Shown: positions 21,995-35,100 of the stretch, piece after piece
Layout of the letters: every line of letters begins with the position of its first letter
Numbering within the stretch: the first letter of the stretch is position 1
Source of the DNA: Doryteuthis pealeii
Lineage: Eukaryota > Mollusca > Cephalopoda > Myopsida > Loliginidae
NCBI GenBank assembly: GCA_023376005.1
Contig: CM042152.1
Coordinates: 84,557,881 to 84,621,880 of the forward strand
DNA: 64,000 nucleotides
Direction: 5' to 3'
Notes under the pieces: model-generated
What the model was told of the DNA's origin: nothing
The model's input: the letters and a program-made list of their open reading frames with translations, nothing else
Databases searched by the model: none
Position numbers and translations under genes: made by a program

Positions 21995-22777
21995 TGTCTG
22001 CAACCGAAACTCATTACTCAAGTCACAATTCCCTTTGTTATTTATGTCACATTTTCTATGATTTTACTTTTATATAAACCTCAATTATTAATAAAATGGT
22101 TTTACATTATTAATACTGTTGGCCTTATCTACATACTATATAACATACAACTGTATTTATATATACAAAAAAATAGCGGTTTACAGTGTGAATGGAAAGG
22201 CTAATTTACATCTTGATATTAAAAATTTGATTTTGATAAATATGTGCTTGGTATTATTGATTTCTAATTGTTTGGTTTTATCTTAATGAATATGAACAAA
22301 AATCTCTGGGATAAATCTGAAAAGAAATCCATTAACAAGAAGAAATGACTAATTTTATTCTGTACTTCCAAATTTAACTAAATAGTTAAATTAGAAAAAT
22401 TAAATGGTGTATGATGGGAGTGATAGAAAATTATGGAAGAGTTAAGTTTCAGCTGTTCTATTTTTCGATTTTATCCCCCTCTGTTTCAAACCTTTTTATA
22501 TGTATTCTTATTTAGTTCCATTAGCCTAAGTTAATGATTAAACTCTTCTTATCGAAATCTCGTGTTTGTCGTCTTTTCTATCCCAATTATTATCTTCATT
22601 CTGATAGTGTGTTCCCACCAGTAAAGACATCTCTTCTACAGGAACCTTGGAGTTTTACCCTGGACAACTAAATCTCGGATTCCGGGCAAATATAAAAGCA
22701 ATTTGTGTCAGAGATTATTGGCCATGACAATTAAAACTTAAATACTTGCACCTGGAGGGTGTATATATATTTGTTAG
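21995..22777 (+). mobile_element. Helitron-type non-autonomous element
   Basis: Inverted relative of 10001-10600 sharing several hundred bases (for example TCAAGTCACAATTCCCTT and GATAAATATGTGCTTGGTAT). 3' hairpin GCACC/GGGTGT (22748-22762), then TTTGTTAG (22771-22777) before T, a mutated CTAG end. Confidence 0.7.
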
Positions 22778-22970
22778 TTTATATAATGAATTGAATTAAA
22801 TCTAAAAAAAAATTTTTTTAAAACAAATACCTAGGATGGTTTTAAAAAAATTTTTTTTTTAAGAGTGTAACCCTTAGAACCCTGACCCCCTCCTCCACCT
22901 GGGATCCTGGCTGAAAATGTAAAATCTTGTAAAGACTATAACATGTTATAAGGCAATCAGTAAAAGTAAG

Positions 22971-23170
22971 TAAAGTCGTCGGGGTGGCCTAAAGTCGGTA
23001 TCAGTTAGACAGTGAGTGAGTCTATCCCCTTTTCACTAGCGATAGACCAAGGAGATTGTTTTAGTGTGGGGTGCCACATCTACCATCAGCTCCTCATACG
23101 CTGAGTTGGCGAGAACCAGTATTGAACCAGGAACCTTGTGTGTCCCAGGTGAACGCTCTACTGATTGAAA
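22971..23170 (-). mobile_element. SINE family 1, minus copy
   Basis: AAAGTCGTCGGGGTGGCC at the tail side and GCGAGAACCAGTATTGAACC at the head side. Confidence 0.8.
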
Positions 23171-23371
23171 GGCAATACTTATGTAAAAATGGGAATTATC
23201 AAGTCAAAATTTCGCCACTCAGGTATATGTATTTCTCGATAGTGGTACAAATACAAGCCACTCAGGGTAGAAGGTCTAAAAATTCATTAGCAATGAATTT
23301 CTTTTATTTATTTAATCATTTACAATAAATGAGTTTTAGGATACATTCATTCTTATTTCAATAGTAAAATC

Positions 23372-23585
23372 TGCAGAGTGGTCTATTGTCGGTATCAAAT
23401 GAACAGCAAGGGAGCCTATCCACTTTTTTCTTGCACTAGACCGGGGGAGATTGCTTCTGCTGGGGTGGTGCGCCACACCTATCAGCCCCCCAGATTTACT
23501 GCACAGGTTGGCAGAGACCGGTATCAAACCTGGAATCTTACGATTCCTAGGCGAATGTTCTACCAACTGAACTATATCGACCAGT
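23372..23585 (-). mobile_element. SINE family 1, divergent minus copy
   Basis: Head reads GACCGGTATCAAACCTGG and CTACCAACTGAACTATA; the tail includes GTCGGTATC. Confidence 0.75.
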
Positions 23586-23587
23586 CA

Positions 23588-24424
23588 TATGCATTTATTT
23601 ATTTCAGTAAATAATAATAATTTCAATTAATTATGAAATCAAGATTTCAATTACTTTTAAACATTTGAAAAGGAGCAAAAATCTGTTATCTGTTTATAAT
23701 TAAGTATTATTATACTATACTTAGATCAATTTAACTTTTTTAAAAATAAACAACAAAAAAAAAAAACAACAACAAAAAAACAATTATTTAGAAGCTTTTT
23801 GGATACAATTTATTCTCTTCCATAAAAATAAACTTAACAAATAAATGAAAATGAACAATACCTATATGACTTAGTATAGTTAAAAAATAAAATAAAATAA
23901 AAAAGGGTCAATGTTCCCACTAAATTTTTTTTCTTTCATAGCCTCAAAGGGACTAAAAATCTATGAGCAACTAAAGTAAAAATGTGAAAAAAAAAAAAAA
24001 AAAAAAATTATACTCTTAGATGATTGTTGATATTTTAACTTTATGAAACAAAAAGATCAGAACAGGAAAAATATGACAATTTCTTGTTCAGTCACATTTT
24101 TATTATTGAAACTATTTTATTTCATTTATTTATATATATTTTTTTAACTTACAAAATTTATACACAACATTAAATTTTTCTTGCATCACTTTTTGCAGCC
24201 GGAGATAACTATAGACATAATGGGAAATTTTCTATTTAACACAAAAACATTTTTTTTAATTTTTTTTTTTTTTTTTTAAATACATCCAACACAGGCACAT
24301 TCATAACAATAAATTATTAAAATCAGCAGCAAGACAACCACCACAATATCAAAACAATAACTGAAAAGATTGCAAATGGATTGATATTATTATTTTAATT
24401 ATTATTAACAACAGTGATGATGTT
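23588..24424. other. AT-rich unassigned DNA
   Basis: Several A and T homopolymers (A19 at 23989-24007); no gene or known element. Confidence 0.3.
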
Positions 24425-24960
24425 AATTGATTTTATGGCATGTTAACCAATGCTGGATTATTTAATGCCAAAGTCAGTTTTTTGTTTTTTTGTAAATAAT
24501 TATATGGTTCCCAATAAGTATTCCTATTTGATAATGAACTTGTGAAGTTATCACTTCAAGTTACTATTCTTAGCACAAATAATTTACACAGTTATATGGT
24601 TTCAAGTATCCCTATCTAATACTAATAATTTTCAAACATTTATCTGACCTATAGATGGGATCTTACCAGGTAATCCCACTCTCAGGTGAGAATTGACCTA
24701 GAAGTAATGGCAATTAACGGGTGACCCCACAGGATGCAATTTAGGGTCACACCCAGGACACCCTTTTATCTTAATCATTTTATTAATATTTATTTAATTT
24801 ATTTATTTATTTACTTATATATTTTTGTGAAGCTGGGTCTTAGTGTCTTCTACAGGAGGATGCAGTTGGTGTATTATAGCCCCCCCCACCCCCAGGGCAC
24901 AGCCTTGACATCCTCGATGTTGCAAGTAGGCAAATGAATCCATCTCAGCATGGTGATTTT
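24425..24960 (+). repeat. Degenerate copy of the TTTTACGGCATATCAACC family
   Basis: TTTTATGGCATGTTAACC at the start, later CTATAGATGGGATCTTACCA and GGTCACACCCAGGACA. Interrupted by (TTTA)n at about 24790-24822. Confidence 0.55.
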
Positions 24961-25237
24961 ATCCCATGGCCAATTAGATAGACAGAAACCGAAGCTAAGC
25001 AAGAAATGATTCCTGGATATCTAAAAGTATCAAAACATTTAGCAAATGAACAAAAATACTTTGCTGGGGGGATGGGGGTGGGGGGCGCATTTGACTGCTG
25101 ATCTCTTGGAGGAGATCACCTCAAGGCTACCATTTTTGTGAAAAATGGTATGGAAGAGGGGGTCATTTCTATCATTGTCATAGCTTTCCAAAGGACCCCA
25201 AAGATTTTTTTTTTTGAAAGCATGTAATTGCAATAAA

Positions 25238-25545
25238 AGATGGAGAGAGAGAGAGGAGAGGAGGAGTCAGAGAGAAAGAGAGGCTGGGGGAGTCAGAAAA
25301 GGGAGAGAGAGGGAGTAGGAAGAGTAGGAGTCAGAAAGAGAGAGAGAGAGAGAGGGAGGGAGGAGTCAGAAAGGAGGAGAGAGTAGGAGTCAGAGAGAAA
25401 TAGAGAGGCTGGAGGAGTCAGAAAAGGGGGAGAGAGAGAGAGGAGAAAGAGAAAGGTTGGAGAAGTCAGAAAAGGAGAAGGAGAGAGAGGAGGAAGGAGA
25501 GAAGAAAAAGGCAGAGAAGAAAGAGAAAGATAATAGTTGGTTGGT
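25238..25545. repeat. (GA)n-rich minisatellite
   Basis: Irregular units such as GGAGTCAGAAAGAGAGAG repeated over 300 bp; strongly purine on the plus strand. The long open frame opposite is low-complexity Leu/Ser/Pro only. Confidence 0.85.
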
Positions 25546-25985
25546 TGAATTTTACAGCATATCAACCCTTGTTGGGTTATTTTATGCCAAGAACATTGTT
25601 TTATTCCTTCTAGATGGTTACTGAAAATGTTTTCAAACTCAATTTTTTTTTTAAAACACATTTTTTATCAACTCATTTACTTTTATTTAACTCATAGATG
25701 GAACCCTAACAGGTACTACCACTCAGGGTCAGAGTGGACCTGGGAGTAATGGCGATGAAGGGGTACTCCACACTCCCCAGAGCTCTAGAATTGGAACTTC
25801 ACCACTAGATGCAGTTTAATGTCATACCCAGGACACTAAGACCCTCAGGAACTGCCTTGTAGCACATACACAATAAAAAGGGTTTGTGGGGTTTGCCATA
25901 AAGGCAATAGGGTTGGGACAATCATATAGGTGCTAGGGCTAGACATGATCAGCTGAGTGATCGGAGGGGGCCCTCTCCGACCACC
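25540..25985 (+). repeat. TTTTACGGCATATCAACC family copy
   Basis: TTTTACAGCATATCAACCC, then ACCCTAACAGGTACTACC, and the distal TCATATAGGTGCTAGGGCT. Confidence 0.8.
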
Positions 25986-26285
25986 TGTATAGCAAGAAAA
26001 AAGGTGTAGAAGGAGGAGGAGGAGGGAGAGAAGAAAATAATAATTTGAGATTGATAACTTTCAAATTGTTTTTTTTGGGGGGGAGGGGAGGGGGGTCCCA
26101 TTAGGACAATAGTCAGAATAATCAAAATAATACAAATTATCAAGCCTCATCTCAAAAATTCAGAGATACACTAGTGACATATCTTATAACTAATGCTCAT
26201 AAATACCATAAAATCAGATGACCAATACGCAATCTTACAAATAGTGTTATATTAACAGTGGGGTAGTTTTTTTTTTTAATTTCTT

Positions 26286-26286
<1 letters not shown>

Positions 26287-26339
<53 letters not shown>
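26287..26339. repeat. (TA)n microsatellite downstream of the CerS stop
   Basis: About 50 bp of TA repeats, 430 bp past the stop codon, possibly inside the 3' UTR. Confidence 0.9.
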
Positions 26340-26343
<4 letters not shown>

Positions 26344-26768
26344 AAGCTAAGCCTGGTAATTCTGAATGTAGTGGTGGTGATAGTGTAAAAAGTAATAATA
26401 CTTCAGCAGGGAATCATTCAATGAATAGGAGGAAGTATACAGGGATTTCTTATATATAATCCAAAAGATCAATTGAAGAAATCTTCCTTATGACATTAGT
26501 TTTTCAATTGTCATAAATTGCAGAGCTCAATGTGTACTCTTATTGTCAGAGTCACAGAGCAAAATTATATGAGGAAAAATTAAAGATTTAGGTTATAATT
26601 CTAACCTGAATCTTTTTTGTTATTTTTTTCCTTATATATCATAAGATTTTTTTTCTTTTTTCTAACTGAACCTTCTTCTCATTTTCTCTATTTTAAAATC
26701 ATGTCCAAATCTTTTTTTTTTCCTTTTTCTTCCTTTTTCTGAAATGTTAATAAAGAGTTTGAGGTATT

Positions 26769-26861
26769 TTAAGAGCAGTTATTTACTGCTGGCTTCTGTG
26801 TATTTTCCGTCTCTGTATCACTGACATACTCCTCGCTTTCACTCCGATCATCTTTGTTCAC
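26769..26861 (-). CDS. CERS: Ceramide synthase terminal exon E (30 codons + stop)
   Basis: Acceptor TTTTCAG at 26862-26868. Encodes VNKDDRSESEEYVSDTETE and a short tail ending NNCS, stop TAA at 26771-26769. The (S/N)KDDRS(D/E) acidic tail is typical of CerS5/6-like proteins and is a known CK2 target region. It is separated from exon D by a 16.5-kb intron full of repeats. The 3' UTR runs toward lower coordinates; an ATTAAA on the minus strand at 26280-26275 is a possible polyadenylation signal, unproven. Confidence 0.9.
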   Translation of the reverse strand: MNKDDRSESEEYVSDTETENTQKPAVNNCS

Positions 26862-28687
26862 CTGAAAAATAAACAAATAAAATAAATAACAAATGAAGTA
26901 AAAATGCTCACCTTCCTTTGAACGGATTTAAACAAATTTAAAACTACAGTTAGATGTTCCACAAGCAGCAAAAATATATCACCAATCATTAAAATTTTAA
27001 AAATTTGCAAATGTAATTTTTCCTATATCTCAAGAGATTACTACATATGCATTTCTTGAAAAAATATTTTTTTCTCTTGTTAACTCCATTTGTATTAGCA
27101 AGATCAAGCTCAGCAGTTTTTAGGGGTTTTTTTTTTTTTTTTTTTTTTTTAAATTTCTTGATATATTTAGGGTATTTTTAGGGAGGTGCTGAATCTAAAA
27201 ATGAGACTTTTGTTGAACTGACTAGTTTCTGAGAGAATAGGCACTTCATCTATTATAATTTTACTGATATATTCCGGGTATTTTTAGGGAGGTGCTGAAT
27301 CTAAAAATGAGACTTTTGTTGAACTGACTAGTTTCTGAGAGAATAGGCACTTCATCTATTATAATTTTACTGATATATTTAGGGTATTTTTAGGGAGGTG
27401 CTGAATCTAAAAATAAGACTTTTGGTGAACTGACTTTAGTTTCTGAAAGGATGGACACTCCATGAATTATAATATTACTCCAATACACACTCTTCCTGAT
27501 TTCAGTTGTTTTTTTAAACACCTCTTGGAGGTGAAGGTAGTTATGTTTGCTTTCATCAGGATTTGACCATTAGCCAAAGAGTCTACAGGTAGAAAGAATA
27601 TTTTCCGAGAACCCCCCCCCCCCAGGAAGCTCTGGTCTCCTCTGCCTCAAAGAAGGCAATCAATTCAAAATAAATATATTAAATTTTTTTACTATCTAGA
27701 AGCTCAGTCGATAGAGTGTCCAACTAGGAACCACAATTTTCCAGTTCGATACCGGCCCTCACCAACTCAGTGTATGCATAGCACAGGGATTTGTGCGGGA
27801 AAGTAAGAAGCTGATGGTAGGTGTGGCATGCCACTTATATGCAAAAACAATCTCCTTGGTCTGGTGCTAGTGAAAAGGGGATAAACTCCCTCGCTGTGTT
27901 TGATACAGACTTTACTTTTTTTTTTTTTTTACAACTACTTTATTTTAAAAAACATTTAAAAGATGGTAGCAATGTTTTTTTTTTTTAAAAAAAAATTTTT
28001 TTTTAAGTCTTGAAGATTTAAAAAGGATTTTTTTTAAAATTGTTATTTTTTGTATTTTTTTCTTATGATCATATAATAATGCTATAAGTAATGTAAAGTC
28101 GTTGGGGGCGGCATAAAATCAGTATCAGCCTGACAGCGAGGGTGTCTATCCCCTTTTCACTAGCGCTAGACCAAGGAGTTTTTTAGCGTCTGAGGTGGAG
28201 TGCCACACCTACCATCAGCTTCTCACTTTACCGCACAGATCCCTGTGCTACTCATACGCAGAGTTGTCGAGGACCGGTATCGAATGAGAAACCTTCCGAT
28301 TCCTAGCCAAACGCTCTACCGACTGAGCTAAACAAGTAATATCTTTTGAAAGAAATAACTAAAATGTGAGGAGGTTTGTAAATATAATCTGTACCTGACT
28401 TACCTTGACCTCATTCTCATATTGTATGTGGATGTGAATATATCAACTAAAAAGGTATCCAAATGATCAATAACCATCAATTTAAGTAAGTCTCTCATCC
28501 ACCCACCCCCACCTGTTTTAGTGAAGGTATTTACTATATTCACATATTGCTATCCACAGTGTTTCATATCTTTTTCCTGAAGTGAAGTCAATTAGTTAAA
28601 TGATTTTTTTAAAAAATATTTTAAATCTACATAGAAGGATTTCTATTTTTACATTAAAAATATTTATCACAACTCAAAAGAATATAT

Positions 28688-28734
<47 letters not shown>

Positions 28735-29320
28735 TACATTTCCTGTGTCACTGATGCATAAAAATCTAAAATGTTGCAGAAAAATCATATCCATGAATCC
28801 CAGTTCTTTTTTTTCTTCTCCAACCATTTCCAGCTAAATACATTTCAATATTTTCTTGGAAATAAATAACACTGTATGGGGTACAAGATAGGAGTTAGAA
28901 AGCTTTAGTTGTTCATAGATAAAAACTCTGCAATTCATTAAGAAACTTTAGTTGGTGCGTCCCAGGACACACTAAATTAAAAAAACTATCAGCATCACTG
29001 TATATTATTTTCATATATAACGTGACATATGGATGTTGCTTAATAGTCAGGATTTTAGCTTAAAAGGTTCAAATTTTGAAAAAAATACTTAAAATTTAGT
29101 TGTTTTAAATATGTAAACAAACCCCCAGCATGCGTTATATTTCAGACCTAAATCACTTTAAATGACAATTTCAAGGATTTCTGATCCAATCTTAAAAATA
29201 TCTATATGGTTGGAAAGAAAAGAAAATAATATTTCTAAATATGTATTTTTTTATCCATTGAATTACTTTTTACGGCGAGTTAAAACGGTATTTTACTTCG
29301 AACAGCTGTAAACACGAAAT

Positions 29321-29351
<31 letters not shown>

Positions 29352-31042
29352 CACAGAATAAAAATAACATGGTAATTTATTTCATAAAACCAAAGTGACT
29401 AATCTTTATCAATATTCTTGAAATTTTCCATTTAATTAGCACACCTTAAAATACAAGCAAGAACTTTTTTTTATTCTTTTCTGAACTTTGGAAGCAAAAA
29501 TATGATAGACAAAATTTGATGGAGATTTCTTCAAAAAGTATAAGATCAGAAAAACAAAAAAAAAAAAAAAAACAAAAAAAACAAAAACAACAACACTATA
29601 TCACTAATAGAAGATAAGTCTCAGAATTATTTTCATATACAATATGTGACATATGGATGTTGCTTAATAGTCAGGGTTTCTTTGACAAACTTTCAATTTT
29701 GGAAAAAAGACAACTTGAAATGTAAACAAAACTCAGCACACACCGGACCGGCTTTGTGTAAAAACATATGTAAATAGGTATTTTATTTCTTGTATGTAAT
29801 TCAATATAAGCATTTAGAAATGTATTTTTAAGTTTAAAGTGATGTTATATATTTAAATTAATACTATATATGTGTATACATACAGTATTAAAATGAAATT
29901 GTTGAATAATCTTGTAAACTTTATAAAAAAATAAAAAAACCTATCCGTACCTCTTATTCCCTGAATAATGGGTTACAGCATAGAGATACATACAATTTTA
30001 CATACAATTTTACATAAGAATGCCAAGTTTTATCAAAATTGCTCCCAAAATAAAGAAATGGTGAAGAAATTACTAAATTTCTTGTTTTGAATTGGTCCGT
30101 GATTTGACATTTTTTTTTAACAAAATCGTGTCCACTTTTGTACCCCCAATTTTAGGGCTTTAAATTCTCATGACTTTTGAATCACTGGGGATATTTGCAT
30201 AATACAATTCATAATTTACACAGCTCTATATAACTAATGTGATTAAATAAACAATAACCTCAAATAAAAAGTTTGTATTGACTAATAATAAAAAATTTAG
30301 GTTAATTCCTATAAATCTAACATGATCAAAGAGGAACCACTCTTGAATGATAAATTATTTATTGATCTACTAGGAAAAAAGAAGTTAGGGTTAGGGTTAG
30401 TTTAATGGGAAAATAAATAATGTATCAGTCAAGAGTTGTTCCCCTTTGATCATGTTAGACTTATAGGAAATGGCTAAAATTTATATAATTTACGTTACAA
30501 AAACACAAAATTTACAGATTTTAGTGCAATGGCAGGTTCACACAAAAATGTGAATAAACTTTTAACAAAAAAAAAAAAAAAAAAAAAAAAAAGAAAGGTT
30601 CACAATAGAAAAGAAACAAATTCTAAATAACGCACATTCCAGTGGTTATTTCTCTGCAGCGGAATTAAAACAGAAATGTTTGTTAAACATTAATTAGTTT
30701 GGACCGTAGATATAAATTACTTATGATCATGCCATCCTGAATATGGCAGCACATATTTTGTTTTATTTTACGGCATATCAACCTCGGCAGGTTATTTAAT
30801 ACCAACAAAGTTCTAAAAAATTTATTCTTGATGGTTGCTCATTTTTTTTTTTTTTATAAACACATTTTTTCTATTTTAATCCATAAATGGGACACTAACA
30901 GGTACTACCACTCTGGATCAGAGTGGACCTGGGAATAATGGTGATGAAGGGGTACTCCACATTCCCCAGAGCTCTAGAACTGGAACTTCACCATCAGATA
31001 GAGTTTAACGTCATTCCCAGGACAAAGCAACGCATGTAACAA

Positions 31043-31074
<32 letters not shown>

Positions 31075-32078
31075 AGTAATATTTAGTTCCTGTGATTAAT
31101 ATGCACCTCTAGCTTTAGGCTTAAAAATCAGGGTGGGGCATATTTTATATGAATAATTATATTAAACCAGATATATATGGAATTTAGGAAAATCACAAAG
31201 GCTTAATATACTAACTATTAACCTTTCTTCTTCTTTTTTATGGAATGATAGCTTTAAACTAAAATGGAGTAAACTGAGTATTTTTTTTTCTCTCTTTTTT
31301 GTGAGAGCCCAAATACAAGATACGTTTAAAAGGTTAACCAAAGATGATTAGAAATTCTGAAAAAGAGAAACACTGAACTTAGAACAATCAGTTGATATAC
31401 TTGTCTATCTTGTTTCTTCTTTAAAATTTTCACATAAATAGGACAAAGCGTTTAAACTTGAATAGAAAGATTTCAAACTCAGATAACTTCCTATGTCAAG
31501 GTTTACTTTCAAAATAAGTTATATATGGGCTAGTGGTTAGAGTCGTGGAAAATGGACTCGTCGATTCGAGTTCAATTCCTAGACGAAGCTGTTGTCATTT
31601 CATATAGCGCTAATACCCTTGGGAAAGGTATGAATCCATATATTCTCCCTCCAGCTATGGGTTAAATAGTAGGGCAAACTGGGCTCTTTAACCTTGGGTA
31701 GGTAACCAGTCTAGGAGAGGGATAACTCTGAATTCAAAATTCCTTAGGTCAGTCGTTGATTGGGTTCGTGGCATTCCTTCCTTTCTTTCCTATTGGCTGT
31801 GCCAAAAAGTGTGGAATGGTCCTACACAAGCCTTCACCACTATAAACAAATCACTGTGCGGGTTGTTCACTGCATGAACACTCATGCGTCGAAAATAGAC
31901 GAGAGTCCATTTTTTTAAAAAAAATTTTAATACATATAATACACATATATACACATACACACACACATACATATATACATACACATACATATATACATAC
32001 ACACACACACACACACACAGTCCTGTTTCACGGCCCATCAGTGAGACTAGACAAGGCAGGCTGCATTAGGCTAGGTTC

Positions 32079-32109
<31 letters not shown>

Positions 32110-35100
32110 AAACGTCAGTGTGACTGGTTGTAACTATAAAAAATAAATTAAAAAAACAAAAACAAAAACAAATATACAAAAAGGTTTATATAACCAAAAA
32201 TATTTGTAAATTCACAAATAAGAAATAACATTAGAAAACAAAACATTTATTAGCATTGCAAATGTTTAAGCAAAGTTACGATAAAAAAAATGCTTACGTA
32301 TAAAACAACAAAAAAAAAAAAAAAAAAAAAAATTTTTTTCCATAAAAAGAAAAATAATGTATATTTACTGTGTTCATTTGATATAATACACGGGCAATGC
32401 CGGGTAACACTGCTAGTATATAACAATAATTTAATAGACATCTACTAAATCTGGTGTTATTCACACTGCTAATAAGTCATTTTAGAAACATCTTGATAAG
32501 TGTAAGAAAAATATGCACTTGTATGTACAATAGGGTAGGTTGATTTTTCACTATTTTTTAAATATCAAATTCTCTTAAACCTTGAAAGTTCTATTTGGTA
32601 TAATAAATACTGATATCAAAAACTAGATCTCTTACTTGCATCATTGTTTGAGGAAATAGTATCAAATATCATTTACAAAAATGCACCAAAAATCCTTGTT
32701 TTTTTTACAAAATTTAGCCTAGAAATTGGTTCAGAAAATATAGCAATTTCAATATTTAAAACAGAAAAGTATGTCATTTTAAAAGAAACAAATAGAATAC
32801 TATAACTAGAATCCAAATTGAAAATATACCCCCCCCCTCATCACCTACACATCAGATATGCTGCTTTTTACCTAATAATTAAGCTGTAACAGTGATAACA
32901 TTTTAAAATATTGAAATCTATTTCCTCAAATAAAGGCAAGGTTTTGAAAAAAAATATTTTGTGTGGTAATTGTTTATGTTAATTTGCAACTTTCACCACA
33001 TGACAGACGTTACAGTTCCAAAATCGATCTACCCTAATATACAGGTGAAAACTGAAATTCTGCAAAATACAGAATGGCCATAAAATACTGACACATAAAA
33101 AAAATTAATCATTTAGTCTTTTTAGTCATGAAATATATTCCAAGTAAATATATATTTTTAGCTATTTGCAAAAAAATGACATCTTGTAGATTGCCTCCAT
33201 TTTCTCAGATACAAAGTTGCACCTTAATTCAAGCACTTTATATGATTTTGCTCAAGGTTTCTGTGGGTCAATCATCTTATCTCTGCATGAATATTATTCT
33301 TAATTTGTAGCAATGTCTTAAGCTTATTCAAATATACACACTCCTTTAAAGATGGAGTAATGGAGGCACATGGTGTAATGGTTAAAGTCATAGGAAATGG
33401 ACATGATGCAACGAGTTCAAATCCTGGACAAGGCTGTTTGCATTTCACATAGTGCTAATACCCTTGGAAAAGGTATGCATCCAACTATTCTCCCTCCAGC
33501 TATGGGTAAATAATAGGGCATACCAGGCTCTTTAACCTTGGTTAGGCAACCAGTCTAGAAGGAAATCTCTGAATTCAAACCTGTTCATACTCCACTGAAG
33601 AAATTGACCTTGTGTCACATCTACTCATGCAGAGGGGCTGGTAAATACCTATACACACTCCTTTAAATAATCCCATAAAAAAAGGAGGTGAATGAGGAGG
33701 GAGGTGAATGGGCAAGGCCGTTTGAATTCGGAATTTCTTCAATTTATTCTGCAACTCAAAATTTCTTTTTGTTGAAATTATAAACCACTCAGAGCGCGCA
33801 TCAGCCAAAATGTTGTGTAGATAAAGATGAGGACAACAGTCCAAATAATACAAATAAATCACTCAGATGAATAGTAAAATGCTATCATTTTAATTTGCTG
33901 TTTCAAATTGTAACTGGGCATTTTCAATTTGTTTAGGTTACTTATAAATTTTTTAAAGTAAAGTCATTGGGGTGGCCTAAAGTCGGTATCAGCCAATCAG
34001 TGAGGGAGTCTATCCCCTTTTCACTTGCGCTAGACTAAGGAGATTGTTTTTGTGTGTGAGGTGGAGCGCCACACCTACCATCAACTCCTCACTTTACCAC
34101 ACAGATCCCTGCGCTACTCATACGCTGAGTTGGTGAGGGCCTATATCGAACTAGGAACCTTGTGGTTTCTAGCCGAATGCTCTACCGACTAAGCTAAATA
34201 TCTGAAAAATAATAGAAATTAAAAAAAAAACAAAGTATGAATTAAAAAAAAAAAAAAAAAAAAAAGTTTCAGTATTTTTTGTGGGCCACCCTGTATAAAT
34301 AGATGAATTTTTTTTTTTAAATGAATTAAGATGTCAGGTGAGGGTGGCAAGTTATATTTTTTGAAAATGAGTAATTTCAGGAAAGACTTGGGTGTAACTT
34401 TAGTATCAGAGTTAACAGAAATAATAGGAAGAAACACAAGTACTAAGGATAGGGAAAGAAGGTTTACTAAGCAGGGATACAAGGTGAATAGAGTAATTAG
34501 CAATTGCTAGGTTGAATTAACAAGTCCCGTAAGATCTCATTGTTTCTCTCTTCTGAGATTTTGTCAGACATTAAAACAGATGATTCCATTCTCATTATTT
34601 AGGTACTCTATGACAGACTAACACTTATAAATCACTATAGTTCCTTTTAGCCCATAACTGTGCATATTTCGTCCAGTGTGTTTTTTTGTTGTTTTTTTTA
34701 AGGGAAATGATAGTAAAATATCTTATTTGCAATATGAAAAGCAGTAAGTATATAATAAGTCAAGTAAGTAAGTAAAGTCGTCCGGGTGGCCTAAAGTCGA
34801 TATCAGCCAGACAGCGAGGGAGTCTATCCCCTTTTCACTAGCACTGGACCAAGGAGATTGCTTTTACGTCTGAGGTGGAGTGCTACACCCACCATCAGCT
34901 CCTTACTTTACTGCACAAATCCTTGTGCTACTCATACGCTGAGGCCGGTATCGAACTGGGAACTTTGTGGTTTCTAGCTGAACGCTCTACCGACTGAGCT
35001 AAACCGGAGCAGTTAACTTATTTCCTTAAAGCTGGAGAAACAATTTCTAATATAAAAAACATTTCAGTTGAATGTCAGTCAGCTGACAAGATGAGTCAAC

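Noticed and set aside
25293..25661. 122-residue minus-strand open frame
   Set aside because: Composition is Leu/Ser/Pro from the (GA)n minisatellite and runs into a dispersed repeat; not a protein gene.
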